Shown one piece after another: positions 44,188 through 53,551 of a stretch of DNA of 64,000 nucleotides. The stretch covers positions 1 to 64,000 of the forward strand of contig CACZFN010000005.1 of assembly GCA_902780505.1 (NCBI GenBank), written 5' to 3'. Source of the DNA: an uncultured Ruminococcus sp. Its GTDB lineage: Bacteria > Bacillota > Clostridia > Oscillospirales > Ruminococcaceae. Each line of letters opens with the position of its first letter. Position 1 is the stretch's first letter. The position numbers and the translations under genes are program-made. Under the pieces are notes generated by a model. That model saw only the letters and a program-made list of their open reading frames with translations, was not told the DNA's origin and made no database searches.

Positions 44188-45120
44188 TTATATATTTCTG
44201 CTTAAAAAATCCATGATGCTCTGCTCGTCTTTTCTGTCAAAGCTGTCATTGCAGGGGGTGATGTACCAGTGCTCGGTGTGGGTTATATCGTCACCCTTTG
44301 AAAGCGTTTTAAGCGGGCTTAGTGATTCCACCTCCATCATAAAGAAGTTTGTGAAGCATTCGCAGCTGCATCCGTTGTCTGGGTACTCGGCGCCTTCGGT
44401 GCAGTCAAACTTCTTTACAAAAAGCTGACCTTTGTTATACATTGCAAGGTACCCCTTTTCGTCATTGAAGCCGAGTTTGAAGTTTGCCTTGCAGTTTTCA
44501 TCCTGCTTTATAGTTATCACCTTGTTGCCGAAGAACAGCCTGTCGTCCTGCATATCGCTGTAAGGCCAGACAGTGTAGGTGCGGTTGGGCAATAATCCTG
44601 TCGGCTTGTCGGTCTGCGGCAGTATGGCAATGCTTTCCTTGTCGACCACAGTCATAGCCCATGCAGCTATTTTCTTTTTGTCGTCCTGTATGTTTTTTAT
44701 CTTGTGAGTAACGGTAATGCTGCCGCTTGTTTCGTCAAAATCAAGTATCATCTGCATAGCAAGGCCTGTTTCAGTCTGTTCGGGCGGTGTGAGTGTCACA
44801 CGGCTGCCGTCTATCTTCACATCAACGGGATCATTGTCGGGGTAGTAGCTTTTCGGATCGTCCTCGGGGCTGAACCACAGTCGGTGCCCGCCGTAGATAT
44901 ACCATTTTTTATCGCCGAAAACCTCCGCAAACTTCCCGCCGGACATTGTCGAGTGTTCATTTATATCCTCACACATTATGTTTTCAAAGCCGGTGCATTT
45001 AAGTGATATCACACGGGGACCTTTCTCGACGGTGATAAGAGCTTCAATGCTTTCATTCCTTGCCCTTAATACTTTGCCGAAATAATTGTAATCGATGTAA
45101 TCAAATCTGATCATTTTCAA
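44188..45120 (-). CDS. Carbohydrate-binding beta-sandwich protein, possibly mutarotase-like
   Basis: A 310-residue soluble protein whose strand pattern and phrases such as YGGHRLWFSPED and GSITVTHKIKN resemble the galactose mutarotase/DUF4380-like fold. The GGHRLWF segment is common near the sugar site in that fold. A catalytic Glu/His pair cannot be assigned with confidence. The start overlaps the stop of tmcAL by four bases, so it is the second gene of that operon, with no functional link apparent. Confidence 0.6.
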   Translation of the reverse strand: MKMIRFDYIDYNYFGKVLRARNESIEALITVEKGPRVISLKCTGFENIMCEDINEHSTMSGGKFAEVFGDKKWYIYGGHRLWFSPEDDPKSYYPDNDPVDVKIDGSRVTLTPPEQTETGLAMQMILDFDETSGSITVTHKIKNIQDDKKKIAAWAMTVVDKESIAILPQTDKPTGLLPNRTYTVWPYSDMQDDRLFFGNKVITIKQDENCKANFKLGFNDEKGYLAMYNKGQLFVKKFDCTEGAEYPDNGCSCECFTNFFMMEVESLSPLKTLSKGDDITHTEHWYITPCNDSFDRKDEQSIMDFLSRNI

Positions 45121-46268
45121 AACTCCCTTTCAATTATTATTCTTCTTGTGTATTCATTTGGTGCCGGGGTGTCCTGTGCTGTGCAAAGGTGCCTGAAATA
45201 TGAGGCACGCTCGGTATTGCGTGCGGCTTTTGGGCATAACTCCGCCGCTCTTGCAAGTGATGTTGTCAGCGCCACCTCGCTGTCCTTTGCTTTTTTCAGA
45301 AGTTCAGCCCCTTTTTTGTCAAAAGCAAGAACCCTGGCGGCATTAAGTTCACTTAGCTGCATATCTTCAAGCCCTGCCGCAATAAAAAGCACCACACGCC
45401 TTAATCTTGCAAGCGTTATATCCCTGCCTTTGAGCATACTAAGCATATCTTCAAGGTTTACAGGCTTTTCACGGCTGAGCTTGATTATCCTGTCGGCTAA
45501 ATTGATAGTGCAGTCGGGGCAGGCCCGCAGCATTTCGGGGGTGGCATTGCATACTGAATAGACGATATGCCGCCCCATGTTTTCTATAAATGCAGGCGGC
45601 TGCGAATCAAGGTCAAACGGGGTAAAGCGTGAAGCATCCCTTTTCTCACGCAAAAGCTGCCTTATATAGCTTGCACAAGCTATATTCCCGACAGGCTCAC
45701 CGTTATGTGAAGCCCCTTTGCGCTTTATGGGCAGAAAATTCTCTATGCCGTGTTCCTTTGCGGCTTTTATGTATTCTACAGCAAGTGTTGCGTTGGGCGA
45801 AGAAAACACCCTGCTGTACTGCCCCCCGTAGTATAACTCAATGCACCTGCTCACAGCCGCGGGGTAGCTTAAACCGAGAGCTGTAAACTCTGTTGTGCGC
45901 TTGTCGGTCTTTATAGATTCGGATATCTCTGCGGCTTCCTTTAAAAGCCCTATATCGCTTATTTCAGTTCCGAATGATAAAGTATCAGCCCCTGCAGCCG
46001 CCAAGAGCTTTACCGCAGCCTTTGCAAAGACTTCCGAACAGGCGCAGGAAAACGGCGGGGGAAGCTCTATAACAAGGTCAGCGCCGTGTTTTACAGCACA
46101 CTTAGCGCGCAGCTGCTTGTCAAATGCAGCAACATCGCCCCGCTGAGTAAAATCGCCGCTTAAAACACATATGACCGAACGTGCGCCGCGCTCTCTTACA
46201 GTATCGGTAAGATATCTATGCCCGTTGTGGTATGGATCAAATTCACAGACAATGCCGACATTACGCAT
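45117..46268 (-). CDS. tmcAL: tRNA(Met) cytidine acetate ligase
   Basis: A 383-residue nucleotidyltransferase-type enzyme. It begins VGIVCEFDPYHNGHRYL, with the HxGH nucleotide motif, and continues VICVLSGDFTQRGDVAAFDK, the marks of TmcAL. In Bacillus subtilis this enzyme makes N4-acetylcytidine at the wobble position of elongator tRNA-Met from acetate and ATP. ackA, which also handles acetate, is divergently placed next door. The ATG at 46268 follows GAGGTG; the frame extends 39 bases upstream without a better site. Confidence 0.9.
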   Translation of the reverse strand: MRNVGIVCEFDPYHNGHRYLTDTVRERGARSVICVLSGDFTQRGDVAAFDKQLRAKCAVKHGADLVIELPPPFSCACSEVFAKAAVKLLAAAGADTLSFGTEISDIGLLKEAAEISESIKTDKRTTEFTALGLSYPAAVSRCIELYYGGQYSRVFSSPNATLAVEYIKAAKEHGIENFLPIKRKGASHNGEPVGNIACASYIRQLLREKRDASRFTPFDLDSQPPAFIENMGRHIVYSVCNATPEMLRACPDCTINLADRIIKLSREKPVNLEDMLSMLKGRDITLARLRRVVLFIAAGLEDMQLSELNAARVLAFDKKGAELLKKAKDSEVALTTSLARAAELCPKAARNTERASYFRHLCTAQDTPAPNEYTRRIIIEREF

Positions 46269-46336
46269 ACTACACCTCAAAATACAGCAAAACTCTGCTG
46301 TGATCAATAAAAATGCGAAAAAATATCAAAAACCCC

Positions 46337-46365
46337 TTGAAAAAAGCAATGGTCTTTGCTATAAT
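46337..46365 (+). promoter_or_regulatory. Promoter of ackA
   Basis: TTGAAA (46337-46342), 17-base spacer, TATAAT (46360-46365) with an extended TG. Confidence 0.85.
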
Positions 46366-46460
46366 ATAATAGTATAATAAATTCTCCGAAATGTCAAGAG
46401 CATAAAAGTAACGTGAAGCTTTTTGATCTTTTGTGTTTCGGGGCGGAAAGGAAGTTTTTA

Positions 46461-47663
46461 ATGAAGATATTGGTAGTAAATGCAGGTTCTTCTTCACTCA
46501 AGTATCAGTTGCTTAATATGGAGAACGAGGAAGTCATTGCAAAGGGTAATTGTGACAGGATAGGTATCGGCGGTCATGTATCGGCCAAAACAGGCGACGG
46601 CAGAAGCCTTGAGGCAGACTGTGACTTCCCCACACATACCGAAGCGTTTGAAAAGCTTGTTGAAGTCCTTACCACAGGCGAAACTAAGGTTATTGACTCA
46701 ATGGCGGAAGTTTCCGCTGTAGGCCACAGGATAGTACAGGGTGCAGAGGTTTTCAAGGAGACCTGCCTTGTTACAGATGAGGTCATCGACAGGATAGATT
46801 CTTTGGCAGAACTTGCACCTGTACATAACCACCCCCACGCACTCGCACTTAGGGCCTGCAAGAAAGTCCTTCCCGAGGGCACACCGCAGGCAGTTGTGTT
46901 TGATACTGCGTTCCATTCAAATATGCCGAGAAAGGCATACCTTTTCGGCCTGCCCTATGATGACTATGAAAAGTACGCTGTAAGAAAGTACGGCTTCCAC
47001 GGTACATCTCACCGTTTTGTATCATCAGAACTTGCAAAGATACTCGGCAAGGACGTAAAGGATCTCAAGATAGTTTCCTGCCACCTCGGCAACGGTTCTT
47101 CTATAACCGCTGTAAAGGACGGTATATCTGTTGATACATCAATGGGCTTTACCCCGCTTGACGGTCTTGTAATGGGTACACGCTGCGGCGCTGTTGATCC
47201 TTCCGCTATAACATTTGTTATGAAGAAGCATGGCTTTACACCTGATGAAATGACCGATTATATGAACAAGAAGTCGGGCTTTCTCGGTGTTTCGGGCATA
47301 AGTTCCGACAACAGGGATATTCAGGCTGCCGCTGCTAAGGGCGATGCTAAGGCTCAGGCTGTTTCAGAGCTGCTCGTTTACCAGATAAAGAAATATATAG
47401 GCTCCTATGCTGCTGCAATGAACGGCGTTGATGCTATCGTATTCACAGGCGGTATCGGCGAGAATGCACCCGAGGTAAGGGCTGCTGTATTGAAGGATAT
47501 GGACTTCTTCGGTATCGAACTTGACGAGGCTGCAAACGATTGCCGCGGCAAGACCGTGAAGATCACGACCGATGCTTCAAAGATACAGGCATGGGTGGTT
47601 CCTACAAATGAGGAACTCCTTATCGCAAGGGATACACTTGCACTTGTATCCGATATGATCTAA
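46461..47663 (+). CDS. ackA: Acetate kinase
   Basis: A 400-residue kinase of the ASKHA fold that converts acetyl phosphate and ADP to acetate and ATP. It has VNAGSSSLKYQL, the substrate region GFHGTSHRFV, HLGNGSSITAV, DTSMGFTPLDGLVMGTRCG and GGIGENAPEVR. The ATG at 46461 follows AAAGGAAG. No pta gene is adjacent. It suggests acetate as a fermentation product. Confidence 0.97.
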   Translation: MKILVVNAGSSSLKYQLLNMENEEVIAKGNCDRIGIGGHVSAKTGDGRSLEADCDFPTHTEAFEKLVEVLTTGETKVIDSMAEVSAVGHRIVQGAEVFKETCLVTDEVIDRIDSLAELAPVHNHPHALALRACKKVLPEGTPQAVVFDTAFHSNMPRKAYLFGLPYDDYEKYAVRKYGFHGTSHRFVSSELAKILGKDVKDLKIVSCHLGNGSSITAVKDGISVDTSMGFTPLDGLVMGTRCGAVDPSAITFVMKKHGFTPDEMTDYMNKKSGFLGVSGISSDNRDIQAAAAKGDAKAQAVSELLVYQIKKYIGSYAAAMNGVDAIVFTGGIGENAPEVRAAVLKDMDFFGIELDEAANDCRGKTVKITTDASKIQAWVVPTNEELLIARDTLALVSDMI

Positions 47664-47676
47664 GACAAAAACATTT

Positions 47677-47709
47677 CCCCGCACTGCTCAAAAACAGTGC
47701 GGGGTTTTT
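47677..47709 (+). terminator. Terminator of ackA
   Basis: CCCCGCACTG pairs with CAGTGCGGGG, followed by TTTTTG. It also lies past the convergent permease gene. Confidence 0.93.
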
Positions 47710-47711
47710 GT

Positions 47712-50006
47712 TTATTCCATTCCTTTAAGGACTTCTGTCATATTTATCTTCTTTATGCGCTTTTGGAACATAAAGCCCACTATGACCGATACTGCCATTA
47801 CAAATGCTGCCGCTAAAAGATATGTAAGCGGGGCTACATGGCATGGCCAGTCTATCTGATCGCCGTTTGAATCCATCATAGCCTGAAGCGGTCCCTGACC
47901 AAGCGGTATGCCGAGTATAACGCCTATTACCGAAAGCCATAGGTTCTGAACGGAAATAAGCTTTCTGATAGCCGAGCTTTTAAAGCCGAGCACCTTTAGT
48001 GTTGCAAATTCCTTTTCCCTTTCGTTGAAAGAAAGGTTGCCGGAATTGTAAAGCACGACGATTATAAGCAGGCAAGCAAAGAATACCATAAAGATTACGA
48101 GCAGATCCATGATCTCCATGCTCTTGTCAAAGGCAGCTTTAAGGTCTTTAAGGCTGTGTACAGCAGATACATAAGTCAGATCCTCCGCGCCTTCACAGCT
48201 TTGCTTTGACACAAGCATCATGGGTTTAAAACTAAACCCTTCGCTTTCGTAATCCTCCCTTAGCATTGTTATGCCCATTATTGACGGGTGGCGCGAGATA
48301 AACCCTATCCTGCTTTCGTTCCAGCTGTTATCATCTGAACGCTTCCAGTATACTGTGTCGCCTTTTTTCAGCCCGAGTTTTTTTGCCTGCTTCATAGTAA
48401 GTGCGACAGAACCTTTTTCAAGCTTTGTAACGTTCAGGTCCTCATCTGACACACAGAAAAGCCCCTTGCCCTCGGTCACAGTAAGTTTGCAGCTTACAAT
48501 ATCGTCAGATGTCGGGTGATTTTCCGCCGCTATTGATATAAGCTCGGTCGATATAAGCTCACCGTCGTATTTGTCGGCAATGCTGAACGCTTCCTCGGTT
48601 GTGCAGCTGTCTGTAAAGAGCACTTGACTTTCATAGTTCTGTATATCATTGAAATACCATTCTTTGACAAAGTCAACAGTATCATAAGCGCCGATACCGA
48701 GCAGCATTATCACCATTCCGGCCATTGTGCCGAATACGCCCATAACTGCACGAAGCTTTGAACGTGATATATCACGCAGGTCATATTTGGCTGTAAAGCT
48801 GAGTTTATTCCAGAAGGGGAGTTTTTCAAAAAGGCATGGCTTTGCAGTCTTGCCCGCAGCGGGGCGAAGTGCTTCAGAGGGATGGATCTTCAGTATCATT
48901 CTACAGCTTAAAAACGCTGCCAGACCGCATACAAGAACTATCACAAGCGACAGCAGAATGCTCTTTGCATCATACCCCGGGTGCCAGTCGGGGACAGAGT
49001 AGAAATCGCTGAATATATCCACCATCATTTTGCCGAATGTGAATATACCGAGAACGACACCCGTAAGGCATCCGACAGCGGTTATCACTACACTGAAGCT
49101 CATATAATGCAGCATTATCTTGTACTTTTTCATACCAAGTGCATTTAAAGTGCCTATCTGTGTGCGCTGTTTTGCCACCATACGCTTCATGGTCGTTATG
49201 ATGACAAGCAGAGCTATTGCTACAAATACTGCCGAAAACACATATGAAAACCCGTCGTGCTGATTAAGCTCATCGCTTAATCTGTTGTAGCCGTCAATGC
49301 TCTTGCGGTCTGCAAGAAAAGCGTAGCTGCCGTCAAGGGCTCTGGATATTTCGCTTTCAAGTTTAAGCGGGTTGCCGTTGCAGGTGAATACTATCTCGTT
49401 ATAGCCCTGTAATTGTTCAGGAAGAACACTTAGTGACATATATGCAAAGCCGATATTGTGGTAATCAGTATCCGCATCAGTGGAAGCACAGGCAAATTCA
49501 TATTCAGGTGTTGCGACAAACCCGCGAATCGTCTTTGTTATATCCTGCCCGAGAACGTGCGCCGTGAAGCTGTCACCGACTTTAAGCCCCCACGCATCAG
49601 CAAACCGGTAAAAAAGCCATACGCCGTCAGTGTCATCGGGATCATAAGCCGCCCCTTTCATAGTGTAGGGCTTTGTTACGTTCATTGTGTTCTGAAAGTA
49701 ACAGTAGAGTTCGGCTGTGTTGTATTTTTCGTCCGCCTTGCCAAGCACTTCTGTCCTTAACTGAACATCTTTTATATCACTGATATCGCTGACTGCCTGT
49801 GCCTGTTCCTGTGAAAAGGAAGCGCCGTATATCCAGCCGTCGGCAAAGTTTGTCTTGCTTTCAAAATCCTTACGTGCTTCGCCGCCGCCAATGACGTTTG
49901 CCTGAAACCCTGTGTAGCACCACATTGCAACAGCCGCAAGAATGAATATCGAAAAAAACTGCGCAAAGCTGTTTTTTATGTCACGCAGCATTTTACGCTT
50001 CAGCAT
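47712..50006 (-). CDS. ABC transporter permease, FtsX/MacB family
   Basis: A 764-residue permease with an N-terminal helix, a large outside domain, three central helices (IALLVIITTMKRMVAKQRTQ region, residue ~265), a second outside domain and four final helices, the layout of the two-FtsX-domain permeases. The C-terminal FtsX segment (NSGNLSFNEREKEFATLKVL) is well conserved. It pairs with the ATPase gene 12 bases upstream. Such pairs export peptides or lipoproteins or resist antimicrobial peptides; the substrate is unknown. Confidence 0.9.
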   Translation of the reverse strand: MLKRKMLRDIKNSFAQFFSIFILAAVAMWCYTGFQANVIGGGEARKDFESKTNFADGWIYGASFSQEQAQAVSDISDIKDVQLRTEVLGKADEKYNTAELYCYFQNTMNVTKPYTMKGAAYDPDDTDGVWLFYRFADAWGLKVGDSFTAHVLGQDITKTIRGFVATPEYEFACASTDADTDYHNIGFAYMSLSVLPEQLQGYNEIVFTCNGNPLKLESEISRALDGSYAFLADRKSIDGYNRLSDELNQHDGFSYVFSAVFVAIALLVIITTMKRMVAKQRTQIGTLNALGMKKYKIMLHYMSFSVVITAVGCLTGVVLGIFTFGKMMVDIFSDFYSVPDWHPGYDAKSILLSLVIVLVCGLAAFLSCRMILKIHPSEALRPAAGKTAKPCLFEKLPFWNKLSFTAKYDLRDISRSKLRAVMGVFGTMAGMVIMLLGIGAYDTVDFVKEWYFNDIQNYESQVLFTDSCTTEEAFSIADKYDGELISTELISIAAENHPTSDDIVSCKLTVTEGKGLFCVSDEDLNVTKLEKGSVALTMKQAKKLGLKKGDTVYWKRSDDNSWNESRIGFISRHPSIMGITMLREDYESEGFSFKPMMLVSKQSCEGAEDLTYVSAVHSLKDLKAAFDKSMEIMDLLVIFMVFFACLLIIVVLYNSGNLSFNEREKEFATLKVLGFKSSAIRKLISVQNLWLSVIGVILGIPLGQGPLQAMMDSNGDQIDWPCHVAPLTYLLAAAFVMAVSVIVGFMFQKRIKKINMTEVLKGME

Positions 50007-50018
50007 AATAATGCCCCC

Positions 50019-50726
50019 TTACCATTCTATCTCACGCACCGAAAGCGGCACTTCATTTGTTCTGACAGAGCTTATTTTGCCGTTGCGCATATGTATCACC
50101 TTGTTTGCACATTTTGCAATATCGGAATTGTGTGTTACAAGTATAACTGTGTTGCCTTCCTCGGTAGAAAGCTTTTGCAGCATTTCAAGTACGATAAGTC
50201 CTGTTTCCGAATCAAGTGCGCCTGTTGGCTCGTCCCCGAGGATTATCCTTGGGTTTTTGGCAAGTGCTCTTGCTATAGAAACCCTCTGCTGCTGACCGCC
50301 CGACATCTGTGAAGGGAATTTGTTCTTCTGATCGGAAAGCCCTACACGTTCAAGCATTTCGTTTGCATCAAGCGAGTTTTTCTTTATGTCCTTTACCAGC
50401 GCCACGTTTTCAAAAGCTGTCAGCCCCGGGATAAGGTTGTAAAACTGGAATATGAACCCTATCGTGTCAGCTCTGTATGATGAAAGTTCACTGTCGTTCA
50501 TTGCGGAAACCTCTTTGCCGTCAACTATCACTTGTCCTTCGTCGGGTGTGTCCATACCGCCGAGCATATTGAGAACAGTTGATTTGCCCGCACCCGAACG
50601 TCCGAGTATAACAACAAATTCGCCTTCATCTATCGTAAAGCTTACATGGTCAACTGCCACCTGTCTGCCGTCGCCTTTACCGAAAACCCTTACTACATCT
50701 TTAAACTCTACTTGTGTCTTTGCCAT
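50019..50726 (-). CDS. ABC transporter ATP-binding protein, MacB/LolD type
   Basis: A 235-residue ATPase with Walker A GRSGAGKST, Q-loop FQFYNLIPGLTAFENV, signature MSGGQQQRVS, Walker B RIILGDEPTGALD and H-loop VTHNSDIAKC. These match the LolD/MacB class that serves FtsX-type permeases, encoded just downstream. It has a consensus promoter overlapped by a palindromic operator. Confidence 0.96.
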   Translation of the reverse strand: MAKTQVEFKDVVRVFGKGDGRQVAVDHVSFTIDEGEFVVILGRSGAGKSTVLNMLGGMDTPDEGQVIVDGKEVSAMNDSELSSYRADTIGFIFQFYNLIPGLTAFENVALVKDIKKNSLDANEMLERVGLSDQKNKFPSQMSGGQQQRVSIARALAKNPRIILGDEPTGALDSETGLIVLEMLQKLSTEEGNTVILVTHNSDIAKCANKVIHMRNGKISSVRTNEVPLSVREIEW

Positions 50727-50752
50727 TTAAAACACCCCGTTTGTTTTTTATA

Positions 50753-50768
50753 GTTAGTTATAGCTAAC
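50753..50768. promoter_or_regulatory. Palindromic operator at the ABC exporter promoter
   Basis: GTTAGTTATAGCTAAC is a 16-base near-perfect palindrome eight bases downstream of the -10 box, so it overlaps the transcription start. It resembles MarR/GntR/TetR-type operators. No regulator gene is adjacent in the window. Confidence 0.7.
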
Positions 50769-50776
50769 CCGTAATC

Positions 50777-50805
50777 ATTATACACCCGCACACATATTTT
50801 GTCAA
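50777..50805 (-). promoter_or_regulatory. Perfect consensus promoter of the ABC exporter operon
   Basis: Minus-strand TTGACA (50800-50805), 17-base spacer, TATAAT (50777-50782). Confidence 0.9.
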
Positions 50806-50915
50806 TAAGCAAAACGTTTTATTTTTTCACAAATAATTCCCTTTAAAATGTGAAATATGGTATAATTTTCATAAGCCTGATTAATTTCCTTTGCCTGACA
50901 GGGAAAATAATCCCC

Positions 50916-51033
50916 GCTAAAAGAAGAAAGAACAAATAAGAAATAATGATCAAGGTATCGCCTTTGTCAATAGTTTTAATTTGTCCGCGAGGCGGATACA
51001 TTGTTTATTCTTTATTATTTATTCATTCAGCGG
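50916..51033. repeat. Palindromic repeat element, short copy
   Basis: A ~118-base element that shares its left arm (GCTAAAAGAAGAAAGAA), an inner GGTATCGCC/TGTCCGC hairpin region and an AT-rich right arm (TTGTTTATTCTTTATT) with the element at 25059-25250. The right end is more diverged. With the operator and promoter it accounts for the 50727-51116 gap. Confidence 0.65.
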
Positions 51034-51082
51034 CGGTACATACAGTGCGCAGACATTATGTGAGCAGTTTCAAAAACAAAAT

Positions 51083-51110
51083 GCCCCGAAGCTTTTTATT
51101 GCTTCGGGGC
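51083..51110 (-). terminator. Terminator of the CPBP-like gene
   Basis: GCCCCGAAGC (51083-51092) pairs with GCTTCGGGGC (51101-51110), just after the stop codon at 51117; T-rich on the minus strand. Confidence 0.88.
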
Positions 51111-51116
51111 AGAATA

Positions 51117-51830
51117 TCACATCTGTATCATCTTATCATAGAAGCCGGGTATTAAAGACGTTGCGAGAATCTGAAAGACCGTAGCACAGTCGATAATGGC
51201 GTGACCTATCATTATCGGCAGTGGGTTACGCTTTTTATAATAATACATACAAAGGATCACTGTTAATGGAAGAAAGGATAAAAACCTGTATATAATATAT
51301 TTCACGTCGGGCAGTAATGGAATAAAGCTGTGCTGAAGCGCAAAGAAAAAAGCAGGGATAATAATTGCCGCCCATTTGTTTTTTATCCTGCCCACACCGC
51401 ACCCGAGGTACAGACCGTCTTCAGCAAACGCAGTTGTTACCGGCAGCAGCGGTATGTTTATAATCGCTAATACCGCAGGTATGGGGGCTATCATTATAGT
51501 CGGGATATATGGGAACTTCCCGTATAACAAAAACCCTGCGATATACATTCCGCCCATACCGACAGATAGAATAATAATTGTTATGGTTATTATTTCACGA
51601 AGTTTTGTTTTTCCTTTTTCATAATTGATTAGTTCACGGTAGGTCTGCCCGTTTGTTTTTGCAGCAATTATAAGCATGGCAATAGTAAGGATATTGACAG
51701 CCGTAGCAACAGCAGACCACCAGTTGCTGATATCGTTAAGTTCCTTGCCGGTCAATGCGGAACCTATGATAAAAACGAGCACAAAAACGACAGACCTTAC
51801 AGGCAGCAAAAAGTATAACTTTTTATCCAA
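51117..51830 (-). CDS. CPBP (CAAX protease-like) membrane protein
   Basis: A 238-residue protein with about seven membrane helices. The CPBP/Abi motifs are in order but altered: AEDGLYLG where EExxxR is usual, FFALQHSFIP with the FxxxH histidine, and GHAIIDC with HxxxD/N. The second Glu and the Arg of motif 1 are replaced, so protease activity is doubtful. I use the TTG at 51830, preceded by GAGGGAGGAAG; an ATG at 51878 lacks a ribosome site. It is a single-gene unit. Confidence 0.72.
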   Translation of the reverse strand: MDKKLYFLLPVRSVVFVLVFIIGSALTGKELNDISNWWSAVATAVNILTIAMLIIAAKTNGQTYRELINYEKGKTKLREIITITIIILSVGMGGMYIAGFLLYGKFPYIPTIMIAPIPAVLAIINIPLLPVTTAFAEDGLYLGCGVGRIKNKWAAIIIPAFFFALQHSFIPLLPDVKYIIYRFLSFLPLTVILCMYYYKKRNPLPIMIGHAIIDCATVFQILATSLIPGFYDKMIQM

Positions 51831-52152
51831 TATACTTCCTCCCTCAGCGAATAGCTTTAGTGTTTTATTACAGATCATTATAGCATAAGGTCCTTGTCTT
51901 TGTCAATAAAAAACTATAGCATAAGCATATCAGCGGGCTGATGCGAAGGTGAAAGACTTGCATCTGTCACATCTGCCTTGTCCTTGCTCACGAGCACATA
52001 AAACACCGCCGCATTAAAGCAGACACTGCCGAATGTGTATCCGGAAACCTTACAAAAGACCTGAATGCGTGTCTGACGAACAATGGGCGTGCAGTGTTAC
52101 TGTAACGGCACCTAAAAAGCCTGTGCCGTTTTGCGATTGTCCCTATCTGCAA
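51831..52152. other. Gap with no intact gene
   Basis: No complete gene is seen. A minus-strand open stretch ending at 51914 reads VSGYTFGSVCFNAAVFYVLV and further, which could be the tail of a lost membrane protein, but I cannot name a family. Confidence 0.4.
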
Positions 52153-52566
52153 TCATTCCGCTTGCCTGTTTTCAAATTCTTTCAACCATGCAAGCCATAG
52201 TTCGTCTTGATTCTTTTCTGCGCTTAACTTGCTGTATTTCAGCGCTTCATCAGTCAGAGCTTTTGGCATTTTTGCAAGCCTGTTGATTATTATCCCGGCT
52301 CCGGGCCAATTCAAATCCTGAAGCCATTCAAACAAATAATTGAGATAAGGTATCAATTCTTCATCTGATCTGTCTGCAATGACTTTTGCGCATGGTTCCC
52401 ATACTGATTTGCTTTTGCCATTCGGAATATACGGCTGTAAAAAAGGAAACAGGTATTTCACACTTTTAGCCAGTTCCAAACCTTGCTGCTCACGAAGGCT
52501 GTATTCTTCTTCCGTATAAATACTGTCCCATGTAAACAATTCATATATCTCATCAATGTTTACCAT
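52153..52566 (-). CDS. DUF5071 domain protein
   Basis: A 137-residue helical protein with the DUF5071 core LIPYLNYLFEWLQDLNWPGA near residue 85, followed by INRLAKMP. Members are small soluble proteins often found alone or near polymorphic-toxin loci and are thought to be immunity-like; that role is inferred from the family. No toxin gene is adjacent. Its ATG is at 52566. Confidence 0.8.
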   Translation of the reverse strand: MVNIDEIYELFTWDSIYTEEEYSLREQQGLELAKSVKYLFPFLQPYIPNGKSKSVWEPCAKVIADRSDEELIPYLNYLFEWLQDLNWPGAGIIINRLAKMPKALTDEALKYSKLSAEKNQDELWLAWLKEFENRQAE

Positions 52567-52699
52567 ATTAACGATCGCCCTCCGGTTTCTGTATCAATGC
52601 CGCAGTCAAGACACTCGACGTCAGGATGAACGGCTTATCTTTTGGCATATAGAATTCCTTATACTCTTTTTTATGATCAAAAGGCAAAGCCAAACCTTC

Positions 52700-53173
52700 C
52701 TACAATTCACAAACCATTATGTATTCTTCTTCGTTCTCGTCTGCTATATGAAAGCCGACTTTCTCATACATACGCACAGCATAGTTTGCTTTCTGTACTG
52801 CAAGTGATGCTTTCTTGAAGCCTTGTGTCTTCAGAAGCGGGAGCATCTCTTTCATAAGCCTTGTGCCAATGCCCTGAGCACGATAATCCTTGTAAAGTGA
52901 GATGGCGAAAGACGGAGTATCATCATCCACATGGCCATAATCGTCCATGATCCTCGTCCAGACCGCACCGACAACTTTATTATCAATTACTGCGACAAGA
53001 CAGTTGTCTCCCCGTCGAGTTCCAAAATCATCTGTATATACCCTCAGTTCTGGCTTATCGACTATTTCTCTCGGTGGTGGTGTGACACCCTCTGGTATAA
53101 ATATAGCTTCGTAAAGGAACTCCCTTAAAATAGCGATTTCATTGTTTCTTATTGCTCTTATTTCTGCCCGCAT
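52700..53173 (-). CDS. GNAT-family N-acetyltransferase
   Basis: A 157-residue GNAT protein with the acetyl-CoA loop YRAQGIGTRLMKEM near residue 97, followed by KASLAVQKANYAVRMYEKVGF typical of motif B. The N-terminal RAIRNNEIAILREFLYEAIF is the usual first helix region. The substrate is unknown. It lies at the left edge of the accessory region, just past one copy of the flanking ~60-base repeat. Confidence 0.9.
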   Translation of the reverse strand: MRAEIRAIRNNEIAILREFLYEAIFIPEGVTPPPREIVDKPELRVYTDDFGTRRGDNCLVAVIDNKVVGAVWTRIMDDYGHVDDDTPSFAISLYKDYRAQGIGTRLMKEMLPLLKTQGFKKASLAVQKANYAVRMYEKVGFHIADENEEEYIMVCEL

Positions 53174-53189
53174 ATTTTCTCCGATCTGA

Positions 53190-53252
53190 CTGGCATATAA
53201 ATCACAGTTTCACCCATGCCGCAAAAACATCTAAACCGGCCACTTGACTCTC
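53190..53252 (-). repeat. Left copy of a ~60-base sequence flanking the R-M island
   Basis: Two blocks match the copy at 59031-59087 in the same orientation: 21 of 26 bases (53227-53252) and 18 of 23 bases (53190-53212). A minus-strand stretch ending at 53363 reads SAHIECVVLMTQAK, like the C-terminus of RlmD-type methyltransferases. The 53174-53551 gap has no intact gene otherwise. Confidence 0.5.
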
Positions 53253-53551
53253 CGAATAATCGCTTTGATTTGTTTCCACCGTGCTTTTTTGACCGTTTTC
53301 GTTCTCTGCCGCCGATGGCCAAAATGCCCGAAAAGCCCGGAAATGCGGCACTTTTTCGGTGGTCAGCACTTTGCCTGTGTCATCAATACTACGCACTCGA
53401 TGTGCGCCGAGACGTAAGAATTGATAACCGTCAAGGCAGAGTAGGCGATAGTGGTTTCCGTGAGTGAGGAGATTGGTTTTTTCGGAATTTTATATGCGTG
53501 GAAATATTTCAATAATCGCTCTGCTTACGGGAGAAAGGCAATTGGTGATTC

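Noticed and set aside
51914-52080. Minus-strand coding-like stretch before the DUF5071 gene
   Set aside because: It lacks a start and a recognisable family, so I describe it only as a possible remnant.
53202-53396. A 64-codon minus-strand open frame
   Set aside because: It has no ribosome site or family and overlaps the flanking repeat and the RlmD-like tail in another frame; it looks like chance.
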